A stretch of 64,000 nucleotides of DNA from Streptosporangium saharense (GCF_014203715.1 NZ_JACHJP010000001.1:1342432-1406431); one strand, 5' to 3'. Numbered from the stretch's first letter, positions 34,562 to 44,115 are shown. Notes: generated by a model from the sequence alone, not told the origin. Program-made: numbers and translations.

Positions 34562-36211
34562 ATGGTCGCCGCTGCACCGGCGCGCGCAACCACGCGTGAC
34601 TGGCTTGGACTGGCGGTCCTGGCGCTGCCGACTGTCGTGATCGCGATCAGCATGACCGTGCTGAACCTGGCCGTGCCCAAGCTGAGCGCCGACCTGCGGC
34701 CCAACAGCACCCAACTGCTGTGGATCATCGACGTCTACGGGTTCGTGATCTCCGGGTTCCTGATCACGATGGGCAACGTCGGCGACCGGATCGGCCGCCG
34801 CAGGCTGATGATCTGGGGGGCGGGCGCGTTCGGCCTGTCCAGCGCGTTCGCCGCCTTCGCCCCCAGCGCCGAGCTGCTGATCCTGGCGCGGGCGCTGATG
34901 GGCCTCACCGCGGCGACCCTGATGCCCTCGACGATGTCGCTGATCCGCACGATCTTCGAGGACCCGCGTCAGCGCGCGGTCGCGGTCAGCGTCTGGATCT
35001 CCAGCTTCACCGCCGGAGCCGTGCTCGGCCCGGTCGTGGGCGGGGCGCTGCTCGAACGGTTCTGGTGGGGGTCGGTGTTCCTGCTGGCCGTACCGGTGGC
35101 CGTGCTCCTGGTCGTGCTCGGCCCGATCCTGCTGCCCGAGCAGCGGGACCCCGAGCCGGGGCCGCTCGACTTCCTCAGCGCCGGACTCCTGCTGGCGACC
35201 GTGCTGGCCGTGGTCTACGGGCTCAAGCAGATCGCCGCGAGCGGGGTGAACCTGCCCGCCGTCGCCGTCACGGTGGCCGGGATCGTCGTCGGCGTAGTCT
35301 TCGTCCGCCGCCAGCGGGTGCTGCGTGACCCGCTGCTGGACACCCGGCTGTTCGCCAACCGGGCCTTCACCGCCTCGCTGGGCACGACCGCCCTGGCCAT
35401 CGCGGCCTCGGCGGGCATGCAGTTCTTCATCAGCCAGTACCTCCAGACCGTGCTCGGCCTGTCGCCGCTGCGGGCGGGCCTGGTGGTCGTGCCCAGCGCG
35501 GTGGCGAGCATCACCGGCACCATGCTCGCCCCGATGCTCGCCCGCCGCGTCCCCAGGGCCTACCTCATGGCCTTCGGCCTCGTGGTCTCCGCCCTGGGCA
35601 TGGGGGTGCTGACGCAGATCAGCGCGGATTCCGGGGTCGGCATCGTGATCGCGGCCACGGTGATGACCTCGCTGGGCTTCGGGCCGACGCTCGCGCTGGG
35701 CAACGACCTGGTGCTCGGCTCCGTTCCCGTACGGCAGGCGGGGGCGGCCTCTGCGATCTCGGAGACCGGGGCCGATCTGGGGCTGGCCCTGGGCATCGCG
35801 GCCATCGGCAGCGCCGGGATGGCCGTCTACCGGGGCGAGGTCGCCGGGAACCTCCCGCCCGGCATCCCCCCGCAGGCCGTCGCCGCGGCCCACGACACGG
35901 TCGGGGCGGCCTTCGCCGCCGCGGCGCGGCTGCCCGCCGAGCTGGGCGAGAGCCTGCGCCTGGTGGCCGGGGAGGCGTTCACCCACGGCCTGCGGCTCGC
36001 CGCGGGCATCGGCACGGTCGGCGTGCTCGGCCTCGCGGTCGCGGTGGCCCTCCTGCTGCGCGGCGTACGGCCCGCGGCCCACGGATCGGAGCCGCCCAAG
36101 GAGCCGTCCGGTCAGCCGTCCGAGGGGCCGTCCGATCAGCCGGATAAATCGGAGAAGAGGGAGGAGAACGAATTATTGAACCATCGCGCAGATGTGCCTG
36201 ACATGTCCTGA
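34562..36211 (+). CDS. MFS drug exporter (DHA2/EmrB type, 14 helices)
   Basis: 549-residue major facilitator protein predicted to export the finished antibiotic and give self-resistance. It has about 14 hydrophobic segments. Motifs: VLNLAVPKLSADL in TM1, LWIIDVYGFVISGFLITMGNVGDRIGRRRLMIWG (motif A) at about residues 57-90, and SFTAGAVLGPVVGGALLERFWWGSVFLLAVP (antiporter motif C) near 150. The C-terminus is a polar Pro/Ser/Glu-rich tail of about 40 residues. AAGGG precedes the ATG at 34562. Its nearest analogues in BIQ clusters are ActII-ORF2-type exporters. Confidence 0.92.
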   Translation: MVAAAPARATTRDWLGLAVLALPTVVIAISMTVLNLAVPKLSADLRPNSTQLLWIIDVYGFVISGFLITMGNVGDRIGRRRLMIWGAGAFGLSSAFAAFAPSAELLILARALMGLTAATLMPSTMSLIRTIFEDPRQRAVAVSVWISSFTAGAVLGPVVGGALLERFWWGSVFLLAVPVAVLLVVLGPILLPEQRDPEPGPLDFLSAGLLLATVLAVVYGLKQIAASGVNLPAVAVTVAGIVVGVVFVRRQRVLRDPLLDTRLFANRAFTASLGTTALAIAASAGMQFFISQYLQTVLGLSPLRAGLVVVPSAVASITGTMLAPMLARRVPRAYLMAFGLVVSALGMGVLTQISADSGVGIVIAATVMTSLGFGPTLALGNDLVLGSVPVRQAGAASAISETGADLGLALGIAAIGSAGMAVYRGEVAGNLPPGIPPQAVAAAHDTVGAAFAAAARLPAELGESLRLVAGEAFTHGLRLAAGIGTVGVLGLAVAVALLLRGVRPAAHGSEPPKEPSGQPSEGPSDQPDKSEKREENELLNHRADVPDMS

Positions 36212-36317
36212 AAAAAAGGCTACATTTCCTACCAGGAAGCTATGTAATTTGGACGGCGAGGCCCCCCGGGGTCCTGGCCGATTCCTGGCACGCACTACCC
36301 GTAAAGGTGCTGACGGA

Positions 36318-37961
36318 GTGTACTTGACCGGCAGATTCGCGCCCCCCGCGTTACTGCTCACCACCGCCCTGGCTCTCTCCGCATGCGGCACTGCCGCTGA
36401 AAGCGACACGAAATCCACCAAACCGGTCAGCGGTGGAATTCTTCGCTACGCGGTGAATACCGAGCCGAGTAATCTCGACCCGCACGCGAGCCCTTCCGAC
36501 ATAACCGCTGTTTTCACCCGACCCGTGCTCGACTCCCTGGTCTCCCTGGACCCCAAGGGCGGGGTGCACCCCTGGCTGGCGACATCGTGGGAGGTCTCGC
36601 CGGACGGGAAGAGCTACACCTTCGCCCTGCGCAAGGACGTCACCTTCAGCGACGGCACGCCGTTCGACGCCGAGGCGGTCAAGGCCAACCTCGACCACGT
36701 CGTCGATCCCAAGACCAAGTCGGAACTCGCCGCCGGGCTCATCACTCCCTACAAGGGCACCGAGGTGGTCGATCCGCACACCGTGCGCATCACCCTCTCC
36801 CGGCCGCACTCCCCGCTGCTGTCCGCCCTGTCCACCCCCTACCTCGGCATCCAGTCGCCCGCCACGCTGAAGCTCGGCGCCGACGCCCTGGCCAGGAAGG
36901 TCGTCGGCTCGGGACCGTTCGTGATCGACGCCTTCACCCCGCGGCAGGGCATCACCTACCACCGCAACCCGAAGTACGCCTGGCCGCCGCAGGGCGCCGC
37001 GCACGCGGGACCGGCCTACCTGGAGAAGCTGGAGTTCAAGGTCCTGCGGGAGGACTCCGTCCGGGTCGGCGCGCTGACCAGCGGCCAGGTCGACGCCATC
37101 GGCAGCGTCCCCCCGGTCAACGTCAGCCAGGTCAAGGCCGACTCCCGGCTCTGGCTGGAGACGCGCCAGGCCCCCGGCGGCAACTACAACTACTACCCCA
37201 ACACCCAGAAGGGCGTCTTCTCCGACGTCCGGGTACGGCAGGCGTTCCGGGCGTCGATCGACTTCAAGACGATCATCGGCAAGCTCTACTTCGGGGTCTT
37301 CCAGCCCGCCGCGAGCCCCATCGCGCCCAGCACCTTCGGCTACGACCCCGGCACCGAGCAACTCGGCGGATACGACCCGCAGGCGGCGTCGAAGCTGCTC
37401 GACGAGGCCGGGTGGACCACCCGCGACGCCCAGGGCTACCGGACCAAGGACGGCAGGCGCCTGACCGTCCGGTGGATGTTCGTCAAGATGATCGCCCGCG
37501 AGCAGCGCGCCGTACTGTCCGAGCAGGTGCAGGCCGAGGCGAGGAAGGCGGGCATCGACGTCCAGTTCCTCGACGTCACCCCGAGCAACTACGCGCCCAT
37601 CGCCCTGCGGGGCGACTACGACCTGTCCGACTACAGTTGGCAGCGGGTGGACGCCGACGCGCTGCGCGACCTGTTCGCGTCGAGCAACATCCCCAACGAC
37701 CAGGGCGGTTCGGGGGCCAACGCCTCGCGCTACTCCAACAAGGACGTGGACGCCTGGCTCGACCAGACCCTCGACACCACCGACCCGGCAAAGCGCGTCG
37801 AGCTGTACGGCAAGGTGCAGCGCAAGGTCGTCGAGGACGCGGCGGTCTTCCCCGTCTACACCTTCAACTACGTGCTCGGCGGCGCGAAGAAGGTGCACGG
37901 CATCACCTGGGAGGCGCAGGCCTACCCGAGCTTCTACGACGCCTGGGTCTCCGCGCCATGA
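36318..37961 (+). CDS. Family 5 (oligopeptide-type) ABC substrate-binding lipoprotein
   Basis: Extracytoplasmic binding protein of about 547 residues. The N-terminus is a lipoprotein signal peptide with the lipobox LSAC about 20 residues in, followed by a polar linker. The SBP_bac_5 fold is shown by GGILRYAVNTEPSNLDPHAS, LATSWEVSPDGKSYTFALRKDVTFSDGTPFDAEAVKANLDHV and VRQAFRASIDFKTII. I use GTG 36318; TTG 36324, five bases after GGAG, is equally possible, and longer frames run into non-coding sequence. The ligand could be peptide, metal chelate or another small molecule. Its stop overlaps the permease start. Confidence 0.9.
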   Translation: MYLTGRFAPPALLLTTALALSACGTAAESDTKSTKPVSGGILRYAVNTEPSNLDPHASPSDITAVFTRPVLDSLVSLDPKGGVHPWLATSWEVSPDGKSYTFALRKDVTFSDGTPFDAEAVKANLDHVVDPKTKSELAAGLITPYKGTEVVDPHTVRITLSRPHSPLLSALSTPYLGIQSPATLKLGADALARKVVGSGPFVIDAFTPRQGITYHRNPKYAWPPQGAAHAGPAYLEKLEFKVLREDSVRVGALTSGQVDAIGSVPPVNVSQVKADSRLWLETRQAPGGNYNYYPNTQKGVFSDVRVRQAFRASIDFKTIIGKLYFGVFQPAASPIAPSTFGYDPGTEQLGGYDPQAASKLLDEAGWTTRDAQGYRTKDGRRLTVRWMFVKMIAREQRAVLSEQVQAEARKAGIDVQFLDVTPSNYAPIALRGDYDLSDYSWQRVDADALRDLFASSNIPNDQGGSGANASRYSNKDVDAWLDQTLDTTDPAKRVELYGKVQRKVVEDAAVFPVYTFNYVLGGAKKVHGITWEAQAYPSFYDAWVSAP

Positions 37962-38920
37962 CGAAAGCCGCCCCCCGAGCCCGCCGTACGCGCCGCCGAC
38001 TGCGCGCGGTGCTGGTCAGGCTGGCCACCTCGCTACTGGTGATCTGGGGGGCGGCGACGGTCTCCTTCGCCGCCCTGCAGCTCACCCCGGGCAGCGTGGC
38101 CGACGCCCTCGTGGGCACCTCGATCGTCTCCCCGCAGGTCAAGGCGCAGATCATCGCCGACTACGGCCTCGACCGGCCCGTCCTGACGCAGTACCTCTCC
38201 TATCTCGGCATGGTCGTCAGGGGCGACCTCGGCCACTCCTACCAGCTCAACGAGTCGGTCGGCACGGCCATCTGGGCGCAGCTCGGCGCCTCGCTCCAGC
38301 TCACCGCCGCCGGGATGGGACTGGCGCTGGTGCTGGCCACGGTGCTGGCGCTGCTGACCGCGAAACGCTCCCGCTGGATCCGCGGGGTCTCCTCGGGCGC
38401 CGAACTCGTCGGCACCTCGGTGCCGATCTTCTGGGTGGGCATCCTGCTGCTGACGGTCTTCTCCTTCCAGCTCGGCTGGTTCCCCGCGGCGGGCGGTGAC
38501 GGCCTTGGCGGGCTGATCCTGCCCGCGATCTCCATGGCACTGCCCGTGACGGCGCTGCTGGCCCAGGTCATGCGGGAGGGCCTGGAACGGGCGCTGGACG
38601 AGCCCTTCGTGCTCACCGCCCGCGCCCGCGGCATGTCCGACGCCGCCGTACGGCTCAGGCACGCCCTCAGGCACGCGTTGCTGCCGGTGATCACCCTGGC
38701 CGGGTGGCTCTTCGGGCTGCTGCTCGGCGCCATGGTCGTGATCGAGCAGGTCTTCTCAAGGCAGGGCCTCGGCACGCTCATGCTCGGCGCCGTCACCGGC
38801 AAGGACCTGCCGGTCGTGATGGGCGTCGTGCTGCTCACCGCGTCCGTCTACGTCGTCATCAACACCCTGCTCGACCTGCTCTACCTGGTCATCGACCCCA
38901 GGCTGAGGGAGGCCACATGA
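37958..38920 (+). CDS. ABC permease (DppB type)
   Basis: 320-residue inner-membrane permease with about six helices. It has the family N-terminus (RRLRAVLVRLATSLLVIWGAATVSFAALQLTPGS), the DYGLDRPVLTQYLSYLGMVVRGDLGHSY segment typical of DppB/OppB, and the EAA loop ALRHALLPVITLAGW. The ATG overlaps the stop of the binding-protein gene (ATGA), so they form one complex from one transcript. Confidence 0.92.
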   Translation: MTKAAPRARRTRRRLRAVLVRLATSLLVIWGAATVSFAALQLTPGSVADALVGTSIVSPQVKAQIIADYGLDRPVLTQYLSYLGMVVRGDLGHSYQLNESVGTAIWAQLGASLQLTAAGMGLALVLATVLALLTAKRSRWIRGVSSGAELVGTSVPIFWVGILLLTVFSFQLGWFPAAGGDGLGGLILPAISMALPVTALLAQVMREGLERALDEPFVLTARARGMSDAAVRLRHALRHALLPVITLAGWLFGLLLGAMVVIEQVFSRQGLGTLMLGAVTGKDLPVVMGVVLLTASVYVVINTLLDLLYLVIDPRLREAT

Positions 38921-39759
38921 CGGCCGTCACCCTGCGGGCCCCGGCGCGCGAACGGCCCGGGATCAGGCCCGGCGTCTGGGCCGCCTCCATCACGCTCGCC
39001 CTGATCGTCCTGGCCGCCGTGGCGCCCGGCCTGCTCACCCACGGCGCCCCCCACGAGTCGGACGCGCTGATGGCGCTGCAGCCCCCCGGGGACGGCCACC
39101 CATTCGGCACCGACGCCATCGGCAGGGACGTCTTCACCCGCATCGTGTACGGCGCCCGCCAGTCGTTGCTGGCGGGGGTCGGCGCCACGGTGCTCGCGGT
39201 GAGCGCGGGCACGCTGCTCGGCCTGCTGGCCGCCCTCGGCGGCAGGGTCGCCGACGAGATCATCATGCGGCTGACGGACGTGACGCTGTCGCTGCCCACC
39301 CTGCTCCTGGCCCTGCTCGTCCTGACGATCACCGGGCCCGGCACCCTCAACTCGATCTACGCCATCGCGCTGTACACGATGCCCAGCTACACCCGGCTGG
39401 TCAGGGTGCAGACGATGGTGATCCGCCGCTCCGGCTACGTGGAGGCCGCGACCTCGCTCGGCCTCACCCGGGCCTGGATCGTCCTGCGTCACATCCTGCC
39501 CAACGCCTTCGCCCCGCTGCTGGTACTGGCCACCATCGAGGTCGGCACCGCGCTGGTCGCGGCCTCCTCGCTCAGCTTCCTCGGACTGGGCGCCAGGCCG
39601 CCCGCCCCCGAGTGGGGGGCGATGCTGGCCGGTGGGCGGGACTACTTCTCGGTCGCGTGGTGGGTCGCGGTCTTCCCCGGCGTGGCCGTCACACTCACCG
39701 TGCTGTCGATCACGGTCGTCGGACGCGCCCTGCAGCGCCGTCTTGAGGGGAGGGGCTGA
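38917..39759 (+). CDS. ABC permease (DppC type)
   Basis: 280-residue second permease: N-terminal helix, then HPFGTDAIGRDVFTRIVYGARQSLLAGVGATVLAVSAGTLLG, the hallmark of DppC/OppC proteins, and the EAA loop RAWIVLRHILPNAFAPLLV. ATGA overlap with DppB-type gene upstream and TGATG overlap with the ATPase downstream. Confidence 0.92.
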   Translation: MTAVTLRAPARERPGIRPGVWAASITLALIVLAAVAPGLLTHGAPHESDALMALQPPGDGHPFGTDAIGRDVFTRIVYGARQSLLAGVGATVLAVSAGTLLGLLAALGGRVADEIIMRLTDVTLSLPTLLLALLVLTITGPGTLNSIYAIALYTMPSYTRLVRVQTMVIRRSGYVEAATSLGLTRAWIVLRHILPNAFAPLLVLATIEVGTALVAASSLSFLGLGARPPAPEWGAMLAGGRDYFSVAWWVAVFPGVAVTLTVLSITVVGRALQRRLEGRG

Positions 39760-41414
39760 TGAACACCGGTCCGCTGGTCGAGGTCGAGGACCTCACCGTG
39801 TCCTTCGGGACGCTTGAGGCCGTACGAGGAGTGTCGCTCGCGGTCAACCCCGGCGAGTGCGTGGCGATCGTGGGGGAGTCGGGCTCGGGCAAGAGCGTCA
39901 CCGCCCGCAGCCTCATCGGGCTCACCGGCGAGAACGCGACGGTCCGCGCCTCCCGGCTGCGCGTGGACGGGCAGGACGCCCTGCGGTTCGGCGAACGGCA
40001 GTGGCGGCAGGTGCGCGGCACCAGGGTCGGCTACGTCCTGCAGGACGCGCTGGTCTCCCTGGACCCGCTGCGGCCAGTCGGCAAGGAGATCGCCGAGACG
40101 CTCAAACTGCACGGCACGGTGCCGCGCGCCGAGATCGAGGAGCGCGTCGTCGAGCTGCTGCGCGAGGTCGGGGTGCCCGAACCCGAGCTGCGGGCCGGGC
40201 AGTACCCGCACGAGCTGTCCGGCGGCCTGCGCCAGCGGGCGCTGATCGCCTCGGCCATCGCCTGCGACCCCGAGCTGCTCATCGCCGACGAGCCGACGAC
40301 CGCGCTCGACGTCACCGTGCAGGCGCAGATCCTGCGGCTGCTCGACGAACGGCGCGGGGCGGGCACCGCGCTGCTGCTGATCAGCCACGACCTGGCGGTC
40401 GTCGCGCAGCTCGCCGACCGGGTGCTGGTGATGAAGGACGGCGTGGTGGTCGAGGAGGGACCGACCGGCAGGGTCCTCACCGACCCCGCCCACCCCTACA
40501 CCAGGGCGCTGCTGGCCGCCATCCCCGGCGAGCACAGCAAGGGCACCCGGCTCTCGGTGACGTCCGGGCACCCCCAGCCCGCGCCGCAGCGGCCCCCCGG
40601 GGAGGTGGTGATCGAGGCGCGCGGCCTGGTCAAGGACTTCCGTGGGCGGCGCGCCGTGGACGAGGTCTCCTTCGAGCTGCGCGCCGGTGAGACGCTCGGC
40701 CTGGTCGGCGAGTCGGGGTCGGGCAAGACGACGGTCGCCAGGCTGGTGCTCGGCCTCCTCGAAGCCGACGGCGGGCAGGCGCTGATCGAGGGCAGGACCT
40801 GGCGGGAGATGACGGCCAGGCAGCGCCGCGAGGCCCGCCGCCACATCCAGGTGGTCTACCAGGACCCGCTCAGCTCCTTCGACCCGCGCTTCAGCGTCAG
40901 GCAGATCCTCGACGAGGCGCTCATGGTCGGCGGGGTGCCCCGCGCCGAGCGCCGCGACCAGGCCCTGCTGCTGCTCGACCAGGTCGGGCTCGACGGCGGC
41001 GTGCTGGAACGCCGTCCCCGGCAGCTCTCCGGAGGGCAAAGGCAGCGGGTGGCCATCGCCCGCGCCCTGGCCCCGCGACCCCGGGTGCTGGTCTGCGACG
41101 AGCCGGTCTCCGCCCTGGACGTCTCGGTGCAGGCGCAGGTGCTCGACCTGCTGGCCGACCTGCAGGCGGACCTGGGCGTCGCCTACCTGTTCGTCTCCCA
41201 CCACCTGGGCGTCATCCACCACGTCAGCGACCGCGTCGTGGTGCTCAAGGAGGGCCGCGTCGTCGAGACCGGTGACGTCGGCCAGATCTTCACCAACCCG
41301 AAGGCCGACTACACCCGCGAGCTGCTGGCCGCGATCCCCAGGCTCGACCAGCCGGGCGCGGCCTCCCTCGTCCCGGCCGCCCGCCCACGACCGACCACGG
41401 AGGTCATCCAATGA
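39759..41414 (+). CDS. Fused two-domain ABC ATPase (DppD-DppF type)
   Basis: 551 residues containing two complete nucleotide-binding domains. First: Walker A GESGSGKSVTARSLIG near residue 40, signature LSGGLRQRALIASAI, Walker B LLIADEPTTALD. Second from about residue 285: GESGSGKTTVARLVLG, LSGGQRQRVAIARAL, VLVCDEPVSALD. A C-terminal YTRELLAAIP is typical of the oligopeptide family. It powers the two permeases upstream. Its stop overlaps the start of the hydroquinone-reductase-like gene, so that enzyme is made with the transporter. Confidence 0.94.
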   Translation: MNTGPLVEVEDLTVSFGTLEAVRGVSLAVNPGECVAIVGESGSGKSVTARSLIGLTGENATVRASRLRVDGQDALRFGERQWRQVRGTRVGYVLQDALVSLDPLRPVGKEIAETLKLHGTVPRAEIEERVVELLREVGVPEPELRAGQYPHELSGGLRQRALIASAIACDPELLIADEPTTALDVTVQAQILRLLDERRGAGTALLLISHDLAVVAQLADRVLVMKDGVVVEEGPTGRVLTDPAHPYTRALLAAIPGEHSKGTRLSVTSGHPQPAPQRPPGEVVIEARGLVKDFRGRRAVDEVSFELRAGETLGLVGESGSGKTTVARLVLGLLEADGGQALIEGRTWREMTARQRREARRHIQVVYQDPLSSFDPRFSVRQILDEALMVGGVPRAERRDQALLLLDQVGLDGGVLERRPRQLSGGQRQRVAIARALAPRPRVLVCDEPVSALDVSVQAQVLDLLADLQADLGVAYLFVSHHLGVIHHVSDRVVVLKEGRVVETGDVGQIFTNPKADYTRELLAAIPRLDQPGAASLVPAARPRPTTEVIQ

Positions 41415-42310
41415 CCGCTTCCATCTCCACGGCACCGGAGCCGCTGAAGGGACGCGTCACCGCAGACGGATCGAGCGGCTTCCCCGCGGAGCCGGGCCGC
41501 TACCACCTCTATCTGGCCTGGTCGTGTCCCTGGGCGCAGCGTACGGCCATCGTGCGCGGCCTCAAGGGTCTTCGGGAGACCGTCACGCTGTCCTACGTCG
41601 AGGACGACCTCGGCGCCGAGGGCTGGACCTTCGGCACCGGCCGTGGCCCCGACCCGGTGAACGGCTTCACCCACCTCAGGCAGGCCTACGAGGCGACCGT
41701 GCCCGGCTACACGGGCTCGGTCTCGGTGCCCGCGCTGTGGGACAGGGCGACCGGCGGCCTCGTCAGCAACGACTACGCCGACATCACCGTGGACCTCGGC
41801 ACCCAGTTCGAGGAGTGGGGCGATCCCGAGGTCAGGCTCTACCCGCCCGAGCTGCGCGCCGAGATCGACGAGCTCAACGCCTACCTGCACGCCAACCTCA
41901 ACGGCGCGGCCTGGGAGGTGGCGATGACGACCACCCAGGAGGAGTACGAGACGGCGCGGAGCCGTGTCATCGCGGCCCTCGACCTGATGGAGGCCCGCCT
42001 GGCCACCCACCGTTTCCTGTTCGGGGACACGATCACCGAGTCCGACGTCTGGCTGTGGCCGACCCTGGCCCGCTTCGACCTCCTCGACAACCCGCTCGGG
42101 AAGATCAGCGAGCGGAGCCTGGGCGACTTCCCCAACCTGTGGGGCTACGCCCGCGACCTGTACCAGCGGCCCGCCTTCCGCGACACCACGGACTTCGCGA
42201 CCTTCCGCAGGGACCGCTCCTCGATCCGCAGGCCGGGTCCGGTGCGGATCGAGGTCGAGCCGGTCGAGGCGGACTGGGAGCTGCCGCACGGCCGCGAATC
42301 GGTCCTATGA
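41411..42310 (+). CDS. Glutathionyl-hydroquinone reductase-like GST (ECM4/YqjG family)
   Basis: 299-residue omega-like glutathione transferase: LYLAWSCPWAQRTAIVRGLKGL has the catalytic cysteine C39 in the CPWA motif, followed by VPALWDRATGGLVSNDYADI at the thiol-binding site and an all-helical C-terminal domain with FLFGDTITESDVWLWPTLARFD. The family reduces S-glutathionylated hydroquinones back to hydroquinone. Actinomycetes normally use mycothiol, so the thiol partner here is uncertain. In a quinone cluster it could repair thiol adducts of the BIQ. It is coupled to the ABC ATPase by ATGA and its end overlaps the convergent epsilon gene by 6 bp. Confidence 0.9.
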   Translation: MTASISTAPEPLKGRVTADGSSGFPAEPGRYHLYLAWSCPWAQRTAIVRGLKGLRETVTLSYVEDDLGAEGWTFGTGRGPDPVNGFTHLRQAYEATVPGYTGSVSVPALWDRATGGLVSNDYADITVDLGTQFEEWGDPEVRLYPPELRAEIDELNAYLHANLNGAAWEVAMTTTQEEYETARSRVIAALDLMEARLATHRFLFGDTITESDVWLWPTLARFDLLDNPLGKISERSLGDFPNLWGYARDLYQRPAFRDTTDFATFRRDRSSIRRPGPVRIEVEPVEADWELPHGRESVL

Positions 42311-42508
42311 ACGGCTCGCCTCCCGGGGGAGCCCGGCCCAGGAGGTGGGCGAACGGTAGCCGCCAAACTCCCTCGGCCAGGAGACGGTCTCGTCGGACGC
42401 GGTACCGGGTGCGGGGGTGGCGCGTCTGCCCAGTGCGAGCAGCACGACGGCGAGCGCGGCGAGCTCCTCGGCTTCCGCCCGGCCCCGGACCACGTGGATG
42501 GCCGTCAC
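42305..42508 (-). CDS. Acyl-CoA carboxylase epsilon subunit
   Basis: 67-residue protein with the small-subunit pattern: TAIHVVRGRAEAEELAALAVVLLA at the N-terminus and a W-rich C-terminus (VSWPREFGGYRSPTSWAGL). Such epsilon subunits stabilise actinobacterial acyl-CoA carboxylase complexes. It starts at GTG 42508, overlapping the stop of the beta-subunit gene in a GTGA arrangement. Too short and divergent for automatic gene callers to name reliably, but position and pattern agree. Confidence 0.8.
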   Translation of the reverse strand: MTAIHVVRGRAEAEELAALAVVLLALGRRATPAPGTASDETVSWPREFGGYRSPTSWAGLPREASRS

Positions 42509-44115
42509 TGTGGCTGGTTTCCGTGCTTGCGCGAGGGCAGCGCGCGATGCTTGCCGCGCAGCATCGCCAGGGCGCCGATCAGCGCGGAGCGGGTGTCGGC
42601 CGGGTCGATGACGTCGTCGACGAGGCCGCGCTCCGCGGCGTAGTACGGGTGCATCAGCTCCTGGCGGTACTGCTCGGTCCGCAGGTCGAAGACGACCTTG
42701 GGGTCCTCGGCCGCGGCGATCTCCCGCCTGAAGATGATGTTCGCGGCGCCCTCGGCGCCCATCACCGCGATCTCGTTGGTCGGCCACGCCAGCGACAGGT
42801 CGGCGCCGATGGAGCGCGAGTCCATGACGATGTAGGCGCCGCCGTACGCCTTGCGCAGGACGAGCTGGACGCGGGGGACCGTGGCGTTGCAGTAGGCGTA
42901 GAGCAGCTTGGCGCCGTGCCTGATGACGCCGCCGTGCTCCTGGTCCGTCCCGGGCAGGAAGCCGGGGGTGTCGACCATCGTCACCAGTGGAATGTTGAAG
43001 GCATCGCAGAACTGGACGAACCTGGCGGCCTTCTCGGCGGCGTCGATGTCGAGCACCCCGGCGAGCTGGGCGGGCTGGTTGGCGACGACGCCGACGACCC
43101 GTCCGTCCAGCCTGACCAGCGCGCACACGACGTTCGGCGCCCACTGCTCGTGCAGTTCGAGCACCTCGCCGTCGTCCACGATCTCCTCGATCACCTCCCG
43201 CATGTCGTAGGCGCGGCCCGTCTCGACAGGGACCAGGTCGAGCAGCCGTTCCACCCGCCGGTCCGGCGGGTCGGTGGGCGCGAGAGCGGGCGCCGACTCC
43301 CGGTTGTTGGCGGGCAGCAGCGACAGCAGGTACCGCACGTCCGCCAGGCAGGCCTCCTCGTCGTCGTAGACGAAGGAGCCGACGCCGGAGCGCGCGTGCA
43401 CGTCGGCGCCGCCGAGCTCCTCGTGGGTGACGCTCTCGCCGGTCACCGCCTGGACCACGTCGGGGCCGGTGATGAACATCTGGGCCACCCCGCGCACCAT
43501 GAAGACGAAGTCGGTGAGCGCCGGGGAGTAGGCCGCGCCTCCCGCGCAGGGGCCGACGACCACGCTGATCTGCGGGATCACCCCGGAGGCGCGGACGTTG
43601 CGCTGGAATATCCCGCCGTAGCCCGCCAGCGCCGTCACCCCCTCCTGGATGCGCGCGCCCGCGCCGTCACACAGCCCGACGATCGGCGCGCCCGTGGTCT
43701 CCGCGAGGTCCATCACCTTGTGGATCTTCTCGGCGTGCGCCTCGCCGAGGGCGCCGCCGAAGATGCGGAAGTCGTGCGCGTAGGCGAAGACCTTGCGCCC
43801 GTGCACCTGTCCCCACCCGCACACCACCCCGTCGGTGTACGGCCTGCGGTCCTCAAGGCCGAAGCCCGTGGCGCGGTGCCTGCGGAAGGCCTCGATCTCG
43901 GTGAAGGTTCCCTCGTCGAACAGCAGCCTGAGACGTTCCCTGACGGTCAGCTTGCCCTTGGCGTGCTGGGCGCGGGAGGCCTGCTCGCCGGGTCCCACCC
44001 TGGCGCGGGCCCGCAGCCAGGTCAGCGCGGCGACGCGCTCGCGCATCGGCGACGCGGGACCCGTGGTGACGGGCTCGGGCGGTTCGTGCGTGACGGTACT
44101 CAGCGGTGTGCTCAT
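42505..44115 (-). CDS. Acyl-CoA carboxylase carboxyltransferase (beta) subunit
   Basis: 536-residue carboxyltransferase that transfers CO2 from biotin to acetyl- or propionyl-CoA. Conserved blocks: GKLTVRERLRLLFDEGTFTEIEAFRRHRATGFG, FAYAHDFRIFGGALGEAHAEKIHKVMDLA, GAGARIQEGVTALAGYGGIF, GPCAGGAAYSPALTDFVFM, and the biotin-site VDTPGFLPGTDQEHGGVIRHGAKLLYAY. No biotinylated alpha subunit is in the cluster, so it must borrow one from the cell. A SARP-type promoter upstream implies that it raises malonyl-CoA supply together with the PKS. Confidence 0.94.
   Translation of the reverse strand: MSTPLSTVTHEPPEPVTTGPASPMRERVAALTWLRARARVGPGEQASRAQHAKGKLTVRERLRLLFDEGTFTEIEAFRRHRATGFGLEDRRPYTDGVVCGWGQVHGRKVFAYAHDFRIFGGALGEAHAEKIHKVMDLAETTGAPIVGLCDGAGARIQEGVTALAGYGGIFQRNVRASGVIPQISVVVGPCAGGAAYSPALTDFVFMVRGVAQMFITGPDVVQAVTGESVTHEELGGADVHARSGVGSFVYDDEEACLADVRYLLSLLPANNRESAPALAPTDPPDRRVERLLDLVPVETGRAYDMREVIEEIVDDGEVLELHEQWAPNVVCALVRLDGRVVGVVANQPAQLAGVLDIDAAEKAARFVQFCDAFNIPLVTMVDTPGFLPGTDQEHGGVIRHGAKLLYAYCNATVPRVQLVLRKAYGGAYIVMDSRSIGADLSLAWPTNEIAVMGAEGAANIIFRREIAAAEDPKVVFDLRTEQYRQELMHPYYAAERGLVDDVIDPADTRSALIGALAMLRGKHRALPSRKHGNQPQ

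Noticed and set aside
36192..36317. N-terminal extension of the ABC binding protein from ATG 36192 region
   Set aside because: The extension would put 40 polar residues before the lipoprotein signal peptide; the lipobox requires a start near 36318-36324.
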